Part shown: one piece after another, positions 53,908 to 64,000 of the stretch
How the letters are laid out: each line of letters begins with the position of its first letter
Numbering within the stretch: the stretch's first letter is position 1
Assembly (NCBI RefSeq): GCF_019925205.1
Contig: NC_083562.1
Location: forward strand, 24,056,001 to 24,120,000
From: Metopolophium dirhodum
Taxonomy: Eukaryota; Arthropoda; Insecta; Hemiptera; Aphididae
DNA: 64,000 bases
Direction of reading: 5' to 3'
Position numbers and translations under genes: made by a program
The notes under the pieces: model-generated
Seen by the model: the letters and a program-made list of their open reading frames with translations, nothing else
Told to the model about the DNA's origin: nothing
Databases searched by the model: none

Positions 53908-55080
53908 TTGAAAGAGGGTGTTGGCGCCCGCAGACAAATGCATTTTAGGAAACCGAAAAAAAATTTTGAAAAAATTTAACTGTATGATTACACATTACAA
54001 AGTACAAACTAAAATGCCCAGAATATTAAACTGAAAAAACTATTCAAAATATTTATTTCATAAAACAACGATTATTCAAGGGTACCCAATTGTCAATGTT
54101 TAAAATTTGGATAGAGGTTAAATCCTAAAAATGAAATTGACGGAGGGCGTTGGCGCCCGCAGGCAAATGCATTTTAGGAAACCAAAAAAAAATTTTGAAA
54201 AACTTTAACTGTAGGAATACACATAAAAAAGTACAAACTAAAATGCCCAGAAAATTAAACTGAAAAAACTATTCAAAATATTTATTTCATAAAACAACGA
54301 TTATTCAAGGGTACCCAATTGTCAATGTTTAAAATTTGGCTAGAGGTTAAATCCTAAAAATGAAATTGACGGAGGGTGTTGGCGCCCGCAGGCAAATGCA
54401 TTTTAGGAAACCAAAAAAAAATTTTGAAAAAATTTAACTGTATGATTACACATTACAAAGTATAAACTAAAATGCCCAGAATATTAAACAAAAAAACTAT
54501 TCAAAATATTGAGTTCATTATAGAATGATTATTCGTAGGGCACTAAGTTATCGATTTTCAAGTCAATACAAAATATTCAACTAGAGTTACATTACTAAAA
54601 ATAAAAATTGAAGGAGGGTGTTGGAGCCCGCAGGCAAATGCATTTTAGGAAACCAAAAAAAAATTTTGAAAAAATTTAACTGTATGATAACACATTACAA
54701 TTTACAAACTAAAATGCCCAGAATATTAAACAAAAAAACTATTCAAAATATTGAGTTCATTATAGAATGATTATTCGTAGGGCACTAAGTTATCGATTTT
54801 CAAGTCAATACAAAATATTCAACTAGAGTTACATTACTAAAAATAAAAATTGAAGGAGGGTGTTGGAGCCCGCAGGCAAATGCATTTTAGGAAACCAAAA
54901 AAAATTTTTGAAAAAATTTAACTGTAGGAATACACATTACAAAGTACAAACTAAAATGCCCAGAATATTAAACAGGAAAAACTAATTAAAATATTTATTT
55001 CATAAAACAAGGATTATTCAAGGGTACCCGTTTATCAATGTTTAAAAAATTTGGCTAGAGGTTAAATCATAAAAAAAAAA

Positions 55081-55299
55081 TTGACAGTGGGTGTTGGCGC
55101 CCACAGGCAATTTTTGAAAAATTTTAACTGTAGGAATACACATTACAAAGTACAAACTAAAATGCCGAGAATATTAAACAGAAAAAGCTATTAAAAATAC
55201 TTAGTTCATTATAGAATGATTAATCATAGGGCACCAAGTTATCAATTTTCAAGGCAATACAAAATATTCGACTATAGTTACATTACTAAAAAAAAAAAA
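55081..55299 (+). repeat. Deleted-head A monomer, copy 3
   Basis: Same 25-bp deletion as at 51799. The core reads AAAATGCCGAGAATATT. It follows a B tail with CCCGTTTATCAATG. Equivalent to 61646 in the next super-repeat. Confidence 0.9.
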
Positions 55300-55529
55300 T
55301 TGAAAGAGGGTGTTGGCGCCCGCAGGCAAATGCATTTTAGGAAACCAAAAAAAAATTTTGAAAAAATTTAACTGTATGATAACACATTACAATGTACAAA
55401 CTAAAATGCCCAGAATATTAAACAAAAAAACTAATTAAAATATTTATTTCATAAAACAAGGATTATTCAAGGGTACCCGATTATCAATGTTTAAAAAATT
55501 TGGCTAGAGGTTAAATCATAAAAAAAAAA

Positions 55530-55748
55530 TTGACAGTGGGTGTTGGCGCCCACAGGCAATTTTTGAAAAATTTTAACTGTAGGAATACACATTACAAAGT
55601 ACAAACTAAAATGTCGAGAATATTAAACAGAAAAAGCTATTAAAAATACTTAGTTCATTATAGAATGATTAATCATAGGGCACCAAGTTATCAATTTTCA
55701 AGGCAATACAAAATATTCGACTATAGTTACATTACTAAAAAAAAAAAA
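55530..55748 (+). repeat. Deleted-head A monomer, copy 4
   Basis: Same deletion; the core reads AAAATGTCGAGAATATT as at 51799. It lies 449 bp, or two monomers, after copy 3. Confidence 0.9.
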
Positions 55749-58362
55749 TTGAAAGAGGGTGTTGGCGCCCGCAGGCAAATGCATTTTAGGAAACCAAAAA
55801 AAAATTTTGAAAAAATTTAACTGTATGATAACACATTACAATGTACAAACTAAAATGCCCAGAATATTAAACAAAAAAACTACTCAAAATATTTAGTTCA
55901 TTATAGAATGATTATTCGTAGGGCACTAAGTAATCGATTTTCAAGTCAATACAAAAAAAATTCAACTAGAGTTACATTACTAAAAAAAAAAAAAAAATTG
56001 AAAGAGGGTGTTGGCGCCCGCAGGCAAATGCATTTTAGGAAACCAAAAAAAAATTTAACTGTATGATTACACATTACAAAGTATAAACTAAAATGCCCAG
56101 AATATTAAACAAAAAAACTATTCAAAATATTTAGTTCATTATAGAATGATTATTCGTAGGGCACTAAGTTATCGATTTTCAAGTCAATACAAAAAATTCA
56201 ACTAGAGTTACATAACAAAAACAAAAATTTGAAAGAGTGTTTGGAGCCTGCAAGCAAATGCATTTTAGGAAAACAAAAAAAAATTTTGAAAACATTTAAC
56301 TGTATGATTACACATTACAAAGTATAAACTAAAATGCCCAGAATATTAAACAAAAAAACTATTCAAAATATTTAGTTCATTATAGAATGATTATTCGTAG
56401 GGCACTAAGTTATCGATTTTTAAGTCAATACAAAATATTCAACTAGAGTTACATTACTAAAAATAAAAATTGAAGGAGGGTGTTGGAGCCCGCAGGCAAA
56501 TGCAATTTAGGAAACCAAAAAAAATTTTTGAAAAATTTAACTGTAGGAATACACATAACAAAGTAAAAACTAAAATGCCCAGAATATTAAACAGAAAAAA
56601 CTATTCAAAATATTTAGTTCATTATAGAATGATTATTCGTAGGGCACTAAGTTATCGATTTTCAAGTCAATACAAAAAAAATTCAACTAGAGTTACATTA
56701 CTAAAAAAAAAAAAAAAATTGAAAGAGGGTGTTGGCGCCCGCAGACAAATGCATTTTAGGAAACCGAAAAAAAATTTTGAAAAAATTTAACTGTATGATT
56801 ACACATTACAAAGTACAAACTAAAATGCCCAGAATATTAAACTGAAAAAACTATTCAAAATATTTATTTCATAAAACAACGATTATTCAAGGGTACCCAA
56901 TTGTCAATGTTTAAAATTTGGATAGAGGTTAAATCCTAAAAATGAAATTGACGGAGGGCGTTGGCGCCCGCAGGCAAATGCATTTTAGGAAACCAAAAAA
57001 AAATTTTGAAAAACTTTAACTGTAGGAATACACATAAAAAAGTACAAACTAAAATGCCCAGAAAATTAAACTGAAAAAACTATTCAAAATATTTATTTCA
57101 TAAAACAACGATTATTCAAGGGTACCCAATTGTCAATGTTTAAAATTTGGCTAGAGGTTAAATCCTAAAAATGAAATTGACGGAGGGTGTTGGCGCCCGC
57201 AGGCAAATGCATTTTAGGAAACCAAAAAAAAATTTTGAAAAAATTTAACTGTATGATTACACATTACAAAGTATAAACTAAAATGCCCAGAATATTAAAC
57301 AAAAAAACTATTCAAAATATTGAGTTCATTATAGAATGATTATTCGTAGGGCACTAAGTTATCGATTTTCAAGTCAATACAAAATATTCAACTAGAGTTA
57401 CATTACTAAAAATAAAAATTGAAGGAGGGTGTTGGAGCCCGCAGGCAAATGCATTTTAGGAAACCAAAAAAAAATTTTGAAAAAATTTAACTGTATGATA
57501 ACACATTACAATTTACAAACTAAAATGCCCAGAATATTAAACAAAAAAACTATTCAAAATATTGAGTTCATTATAGAATGATTATTCGTAGGGCACTAAG
57601 TTATCGATTTTCAAGTCAATACAAAAAATTCAACTAGAGTTACATAACAAAAACAAAAATTTGAAAGAGTGTTTGGAGCCTGCAAGCAAATGCATTTTAG
57701 GAAAACAAAAAAAAATTTTGAAAACATTTAACTGTATGATTACACATTACAAAGTACAAACTAAAATGCCCAGAATATTAAACAGAAAAAACTATTCAAA
57801 ATATTTATTTCATAAAACAACGATTATTCAAGTGTACCCAATTGTCAATGTTTAAAATTTGGCTAGAGGTTAAATCCTAAAAAAAAAATTGAAAGAGGGT
57901 GTTGGCGCCCGCAGGCAAATGCATTTTAGGAAACCAAAAAAAAATTTTGAAAAAATTTAACTGTATGATAACACATTACAATGTACAAACTAAAATGCCC
58001 AGAATATTAAACAAAAAAACTATTCAAAATATTGAGTTCATTATAGAATGATTATTCGTAGGGCACTAAGTTATCGATTTTCAAGTCAATACAAAATATT
58101 CAACTAGAGTTACACTACTAAAAATAAAAATTGAAGGAGGGTGTTGGAGCCCGCAGGCAAATGCATTTTAGGAAACCAAAAAAAAATTTTTGAAAAAATT
58201 TAACTGTAGGAATACACATTACAAAGTACAAACTAAAATGCCCAGAATATTAAACAGGAAAAACTAATTAAAATATTTATTTCATAAAACAAGGATTATT
58301 CAAGGGTACCCGATTATCAATGTTTAAAAAATTTGGCTAGAGGTTAAATCATAAAAAAAAAA

Positions 58363-58581
58363 TTGACAGTGGGTGTTGGCGCCCACAGGCAATTTTTGAA
58401 AAATTTTAACTGTAGGAATACACATTACAAAGTACAAACTAAAATGCCGAGAATATTAAACAGAAAAAGCTATTAAAAATACTTAGTTCATTATAGAATG
58501 ATTAATCATAGGGCACCAAGTTATCAATTTTCAAGGCAATACAAAATATTCGACTATAGTTACATTACTAAAAAAAAAAAA
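58363..58581 (+). repeat. Deleted-head A monomer, copy 5
   Basis: Same deletion, AAAATGCCGAGAATATT core. First monomer of the heptamer unit 58363-60003. Confidence 0.9.
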
Positions 58582-60003
58582 TTGAAAGAGGGTGTTGGCG
58601 CCCGCAGGCAAATGCATTTTAGGAAACCAAAAAAAAATTTTGAAAAAATTTAACTGTATGATAACACATTACAATGTACAAACTAAAATGCCCAGAATAT
58701 TAAACAAAAAAACTATTCAAAATATTTAGTTCATTATAGAATGATTATTCGTAGGGCACTAAGTTATCGATTTTCAAGTCAATACAAAAAAAATTCAACT
58801 AGAGTTACATTACTAAAAAAAAAAAAAAAATTGAAAGAGGGTGTTGGCGCCCGCAGACAAATGCATTTTAGGAAACCGAAAAAAAATTTTGAAAAAATTT
58901 AACTGTATGATTACACATTACAAAGTACAAACTAAAATGCCCAGAATATTAAACTGAAAAAACTATTCAAAATATTTATTTCATAAAACAACGATTATTC
59001 AAGGGTACCCAATTGTCAATGTTTAAAATTTGGATAGAGGTTAAATCCTAAAAATGAAATTGACGGAGGGCGTTGGCGCCCGCAGGCAAATGCATTTTAG
59101 GAAACCAAAAAAAAATTTTGAAAAACTTTAACTGTAGGAATACACATAAAAAAGTACAAACTAAAATGCCCAGAAAATTAAACTGAAAAAACTATTCAAA
59201 ATATTTATTTCATAAAACAACGATTATTCAAGGGTACCCAATTGTCAATGTTTAAAATTTGGCTAGAGGTTAAATCCTAAAAATGAAATTGACGGAGGGT
59301 GTTGGCGCCCGCAGGCAAATGCATTTTAGGAAACCAAAAAAAAATTTTGAAAAAATTTAACTGTATGATTACACATTACAAAGTATAAACTAAAATGCCC
59401 AGAATATTAAACAAAAAAACTATTCAAAATATTGAGTTCATTATAGAATGATTATTCGTAGGGCACTAAGTTATCGATTTTCAAGTCAATACAAAATATT
59501 CAACTAGAGTTACATTACTAAAAATAAAAATTGAAGGAGGGTGTTGGAGCCCGCAGGCAAATGCATTTTAGGAAACCAAAAAAAAATTTTGAAAAAATTT
59601 AACTGTATGATAACACATTACAATTTACAAACTAAAATGCCCAGAATATTAAACAAAAAAACTATTCAAAATATTGAGTTCATTATAGAATGATTATTCG
59701 TAGGGCACTAAGTTATCGATTTTCAAGTCAATACAAAATATTCAACTAGAGTTACATTACTAAAAATAAAAATTGAAGGAGGGTGTTGGAGCCCGCAGGC
59801 AAATGCATTTTAGGAAACCAAAAAAAATTTTTGAAAAAATTTAACTGTAGGAATACACATTACAAAGTACAAACTAAAATGCCCAGAATATTAAACAGGA
59901 AAAACTAATTAAAATATTTATTTCATAAAACAAGGATTATTCAAGGGTACCCGTTTATCAATGTTTAAAAAATTTGGCTAGAGGTTAAATCATAAAAAAA
60001 AAA
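58363..60003 (+). repeat. Domain 6 heptamer HOR, unit 1 (1,641 bp)
   Basis: Order: deleted-head A; GATAAC A; GCAGACAAATG B (with AACCGAAAA); GGGCGTTGG B (with CCAGAAAATTAAAC); GTATAAAC A; GAGCCCGCAGG A with CAATTTACAAAC; GAGCCCGCAGG B with CAGGAAAAACTAATTAAAA. The unit repeats at 60004. A shortened unit of the same order lies at 53683-55080, and a partial one starts near 56700. Confidence 0.9.
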
Positions 60004-60222
60004 TTGACAGTGGGTGTTGGCGCCCACAGGCAATTTTTGAAAAATTTTAACTGTAGGAATACACATTACAAAGTACAAACTAAAATGCCGAGAATATTAA
60101 ACAGAAAAAGCTATTAAAAATACTTAGTTCATTATAGAATGATTAATCATAGGGCACCAAGTTATCAATTTTCAAGGCAATACAAAATATTCGACTATAG
60201 TTACATTACTAAAAAAAAAAAA
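60004..60222 (+). repeat. Deleted-head A monomer, copy 6
   Basis: Same deletion, AAAATGCCGAGAATATT core. First monomer of the second heptamer unit, 1,641 bp after copy 5. Confidence 0.9.
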
Positions 60223-61645
60223 TTGAAAGAGGGTGTTGGCGCCCGCAGGCAAATGCATTTTAGGAAACCAAAAAAAAATTTTGAAAAAATTTAACTGTAT
60301 GATAACACATTACAATGTACAAACTAAAATGCCCAGAATATTAAACAAAAAAACTATTCAAAATATTTAGTTCATTATAGAATGATTATTCGTAGGGCAC
60401 TAAGTTATCGATTTTCAAGTCAATACAAAAAAAATTCAACTAGAGTTACATTACTAAAAAAAAAAAAAAAATTGAAAGAGGGTGTTGGCGCCCGCAGACA
60501 AATGCATTTTAGGAAACCGAAAAAAAATTTTGAAAAAATTTAACTGTATGATTACACATTACAAAGTACAAACTAAAATGCCCAGAATATTAAACTGAAA
60601 AAACTATTCAAAATATTTATTTCATAAAACAACGATTATTCAAGGGTACCCAATTGTCAATGTTTAAAATTTGGATAGAGGTTAAATCCTAAAAATGAAA
60701 TTGACGGAGGGCGTTGGCGCCCGCAGGCAAATGCATTTTAGGAAACCAAAAAAAAATTTTGAAAAACTTTAACTGTAGGAATACACATAAAAAAGTACAA
60801 ACTAAAATGCCCAGAAAATTAAACTGAAAAAACTATTCAAAATATTTATTTCATAAAACAACGATTATTCAAGGGTACCCAATTGTCAATGTTTAAAATT
60901 TGGCTAGAGGTTAAATCCTAAAAATGAAATTGACGGAGGGTGTTGGCGCCCGCAGGCAAATGCATTTTAGGAAACCAAAAAAAAAATTTTGAAAAAATTT
61001 AACTGTATGATTACACATTACAAAGTATAAACTAAAATGCCCAGAATATTAAACAAAAAAACTATTCAAAATATTGAGTTCATTATAGAATGATTATTCG
61101 TAGGGCACTAAGTTATCGATTTTCAAGTCAATACAAAATATTCAACTAGAGTTACATTACTAAAAATAAAAATTGAAGGAGGGTGTTGGAGCCCGCAGGC
61201 AAATGCATTTTAGGAAACCAAAAAAAAATTTTGAAAAAATTTAACTGTATGATAACACATTACAATTTACAAACTAAAATGCCCAGAATATTAAACAAAA
61301 AAACTATTCAAAATATTGAGTTCATTATAGAATGATTATTCGTAGGGCACTAAGTTATCGATTTTCAAGTCAATACAAAATATTCAACTAGAGTTACATT
61401 ACTAAAAATAAAAATTGAAGGAGGGTGTTGGAGCCCGCAGGCAAATGCATTTTAGGAAACCAAAAAAAATTTTTGAAAAAATTTAACTGTAGGAATACAC
61501 ATTACAAAGTACAAACTAAAATGCCCAGAATATTAAACAGGAAAAACTAATTAAAATATTTATTTCATAAAACAAGGATTATTCAAGGGTACCCGTTTAT
61601 CAATGTTTAAAAAATTTGGCTAGAGGTTAAATCATAAAAAAAAAA
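60004..61645 (+). repeat. Domain 6 heptamer HOR, unit 2 (1,642 bp)
   Basis: Direct repeat of the preceding heptamer with the same seven types in the same order. The only obvious differences are the closing B tail (CCCGTTTATC both before and at its end, where unit 1 is preceded by CCCGATTATC) and one extra A near 60986. Confidence 0.9.
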
Positions 61646-61864
61646 TTGACAGTGGGTGTTGGCGCCCACAGGCAATTTTTGAAAAATTTTAACTGTAGGA
61701 ATACACATTACAAAGTACAAACTAAAATGCCGAGAATATTAAACAGAAAAAGCTATTAAAAATACTTAGTTCATTATAGAATGATTAATCATAGGGCACC
61801 AAGTTATCAATTTTCAAGGCAATACAAAATATTCGACTATAGTTACATTACTAAAAAAAAAAAA
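61646..61864 (+). repeat. Deleted-head A monomer, copy 7
   Basis: Same deletion, AAAATGCCGAGAATATT core. Lies 1,642 bp after copy 6 and exactly 6,565 bp after copy 3. Confidence 0.9.
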
Positions 61865-62094
61865 TTGAAAGAGGGTGTTGGCGCCCGCAGGCAAATGCAT
61901 TTTAGGAAACCAAAAAAAAATTTTGAAAAAATTTAACTGTATGATAACACATTACAATGTACAAACTAAAATGCCCAGAATATTAAACAAAAAAACTAAT
62001 TAAAATATTTATTTCATAAAACAAGGATTATTCAAGGGTACCCGATTATCAATGTTTAAAAAATTTGGCTAGAGGTTAAATCATAAAAAAAAAA

Positions 62095-62313
62095 TTGACA
62101 GTGGGTGTTGGCGCCCACAGGCAATTTTTGAAAAATTTTAACTGTAGGAATACACATTACAAAGTACAAACTAAAATGTCGAGAATATTAAACAGAAAAA
62201 GCTATTAAAAATACTTAGTTCATTATAGAATGATTAATCATAGGGCACCAAGTTATCAATTTTCAAGGCAATACAAAATATTCGACTATAGTTACATTAC
62301 TAAAAAAAAAAAA
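62095..62313 (+). repeat. Deleted-head A monomer, copy 8
   Basis: Same deletion, AAAATGTCGAGAATATT core. Exactly 6,565 bp after copy 4. Confidence 0.9.
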
Positions 62314-64000
62314 TTGAAAGAGGGTGTTGGCGCCCGCAGGCAAATGCATTTTAGGAAACCAAAAAAAAATTTTGAAAAAATTTAACTGTATGATAACACA
62401 TTACAATGTACAAACTAAAATGCCCAGAATATTAAACAAAAAAACTACTCAAAATATTTAGTTCATTATAGAATGATTATTCGTAGGGCACTAAGTAATC
62501 GATTTTCAAGTCAATACAAAAAAAATTCAACTAGAGTTACATTACTAAAAAAAAAAAAAAAATTGAAAGAGGGTGTTGGCGCCCGCAGGCAAATGCATTT
62601 TAGGAAACCAAAAAAAAATTTAACTGTATGATTACACATTACAAAGTATAAACTAAAATGCCCAGAATATTAAACAAAAAAACTATTCAAAATATTTAGT
62701 TCATTATAGAATGATTATTCGTAGGGCACTAAGTTATCGATTTTCAAGTCAATACAAAAAATTCAACTAGAGTTACATAACAAAAACAAAAATTTGAAAG
62801 AGTGTTTGGAGCCTGCAAGCAAATGCATTTTAGGAAAACAAAAAAAAATTTTGAAAACATTTAACTGTATGATTACACATTACAAAGTATAAACTAAAAT
62901 GCCCAGAATATTAAACAAAAAAACTATTCAAAATATTTAGTTCATTATAGAATGATTATTCGTAGGGCACTAAGTTATCGATTTTTAAGTCAATACAAAA
63001 TATTCAACTAGAGTTACATTACTAAAAATAAAAATTGAAGGAGGGTGTTGGAGCCCGCAGGCAAATGCAATTTAGGAAACCAAAAAAAATTTTTGAAAAA
63101 TTTAACTGTAGGAATACACATAACAAAGTAAAAACTAAAATGCCCAGAATATTAAACAGAAAAAACTATTCAAAATATTTAGTTCATTATAGAATGATTA
63201 TTCGTAGGGCACTAAGTTATCGATTTTCAAGTCAATACAAAAAAAATTCAACTAGAGTTACATTACTAAAAAAAAAAAAAAAATTGAAAGAGGGTGTTGG
63301 CGCCCGCAGACAAATGCATTTTAGGAAACCGAAAAAAAATTTTGAAAAAATTTAACTGTATGATTACACATTACAAAGTACAAACTAAAATGCCCAGAAT
63401 ATTAAACTGAAAAAACTATTCAAAATATTTATTTCATAAAACAACGATTATTCAAGGGTACCCAATTGTCAATGTTTAAAATTTGGATAGAGGTTAAATC
63501 CTAAAAATGAAATTGACGGAGGGCGTTGGCGCCCGCAGGCAAATGCATTTTAGGAAACCAAAAAAAAATTTTGAAAAACTTTAACTGTAGGAATACACAT
63601 AAAAAAGTACAAACTAAAATGCCCAGAAAATTAAACTGAAAAAACTATTCAAAATATTTATTTCATAAAACAACGATTATTCAAGGGTACCCAATTGTCA
63701 ATGTTTAAAATTTGGCTAGAGGTTAAATCCTAAAAATGAAATTGACGGAGGGTGTTGGCGCCCGCAGGCAAATGCATTTTAGGAAACCAAAAAAAAATTT
63801 TGAAAAAATTTAACTGTATGATTACACATTACAAAGTATAAACTAAAATGCCCAGAATATTAAACAAAAAAACTATTCAAAATATTGAGTTCATTATAGA
63901 ATGATTATTCGTAGGGCACTAAGTTATCGATTTTCAAGTCAATACAAAATATTCAACTAGAGTTACATTACTAAAAATAAAAATTGAAGGAGGGTGTTGG

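Larger units (their letters stand above)
53717..60281 (+). repeat. 6,565-bp super-repeat, copy 1
   Basis: About 28 monomers. Matching landmarks in the next copy all lie 6,565 bp downstream: 53930 and 60495 (GCAGACAAATG), 55083 and 61648, 55532 and 62097, 56470 and 63035, 56741 and 63306. It contains two complete or near-complete heptamer orders plus other domain 6 and domain 4 monomers. Confidence 0.9.
14975..64000 (+). repeat. Satellite array, right part
   Basis: About 207 monomers continue the same satellite on the far side of the insertion, in the same orientation and register. The first monomer opens with TGAAATTGACGGAGGGTG, the usual start of a monomer that follows a B tail. The array runs off the right edge of the window. 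Several HOR domains can be told apart by monomer order and by private variants; they are listed separately. Apart from these repeats I see nothing else in this stretch. Confidence 0.97.
60282..64000 (+). repeat. 6,565-bp super-repeat, copy 2 (cut by window end)
   Basis: In register with copy 1 at a constant 6,565 bp offset through to the window end. A base difference seen near the start is A at 60402 against G at 53837 (GGCACTAAG and GGCACTGAG). The rest of the copy should lie beyond the window. Confidence 0.88.

Noticed and set aside
433..63355. Dozens of recurring short open frames (60-106 codons; for example 978-1163, 30721-30930, 56470-56790), lysine- and asparagine-rich
   Set aside because: They are translations of the satellite monomer, recur only where the DNA recurs, often lack an ATG, stop at the same satellite positions, and code across A-tracts whose length varies between copies. 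Monomer length is not a multiple of three, so no frame is maintained along the array.
1..64000. CRISPR array or phage-like repeat system
   Set aside because: Repeats are about 237 bp and directly adjoining, with no unique spacers and no cas-like genes. Base composition and the insertion point to a eukaryotic satellite.
1..64000. Telomeric repeat (TTAGG)n of insects
   Set aside because: TTAGG appears only once per monomer, inside TGCATTTTAGGAAA, and never in tandem.
1..64000. CENP-B box in the monomer
   Set aside because: ATTCGTAGGGCACTAA looks superficially similar at its start but lacks the required spaced A and CGGG positions. No other segment fits.
1..64000. tRNA, 5S rRNA or snRNA genes embedded in the repeat
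   Set aside because: No internal A/B-box promoter pair or cloverleaf-compatible arms were seen in the monomer. The GC-rich box is too short and isolated.

Overview
This window is almost entirely satellite DNA from a eukaryote. Two stretches (1-13241 and 14975-64000) are one uninterrupted head-to-tail array of AT-rich monomers of about 229-241 bp, every one in the same orientation. They are split by a single 1.7-kb dispersed-repeat insertion (about 13242-14974). I see no protein-coding gene, tRNA, rRNA, CRISPR array or bacterial operon structure. The many 60-106 codon open frames are chance translations of the monomer and recur only because the DNA recurs. From memory, the insertion's opening (AGTGGATGTCGCTCTG...), the ATTCTGAG motif near it and its ending (...TCACTCAGAATCT) resemble a repeat dispersed in aphid genomes, so I infer an aphid or related hemipteran. 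This is recognition, not a database result.

Each monomer has five parts: (i) an A-tract; (ii) a short GC-rich box (GGGTGTTGGCGCCCGCAGG and variants) followed by AAATGCATTTTAGG; (iii) a near-invariant core around ACTAAAATGCCCAGAATATT; (iv) a short AT linker; (v) one of two diverged tails. Tail A reads TTCATTATAGAATGATTATTCG... and ends in ACATTACTAAAA or ACATAACAAAA. Tail B reads TTTCATAAAACAACGATTATT... and ends in TTAAATCCTAAAA. The tails can be aligned, so A and B look like two branches of one ancestral monomer. Further head and tail variants are arranged in a fixed order, forming higher-order repeats (HORs).

Layout: 1-9002 is a mosaic of a hexamer HOR (about 1,423 bp) and related blocks. 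9003-12573 is a pentamer HOR (1,194 bp) in three tandem copies. 12574-13241 is a transition of three B-tail monomers, followed by the insertion. 14975-26668 holds five HOR copies of 8, 12, 12, 10 and 8 monomers, mostly alternating A and B tails. 26669 to about 47158 holds long HOR copies of 4,979, 4,022, 4,261 and 5,944 bp plus a partial fifth, differing by gain or loss of whole monomers. 47159-51019 is an 8-monomer, 1,895-bp tandem duplication. About 51750-64000 is a distinct domain marked by a monomer with a 25-bp internal deletion, organised as a 1,641-bp heptamer HOR inside a 6,565-bp super-repeat whose second copy runs off the window.

The repeats behave as expected for a recently homogenised satellite, with unequal exchange at many scales, chimeric monomers and block duplications. 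Many of the positions that separate variants are CG versus TG/CA, consistent with decay of methylated CpG. No function can be read from the sequence; a heterochromatic role (centromere-like, subtelomeric or intercalary) is possible but inferred.
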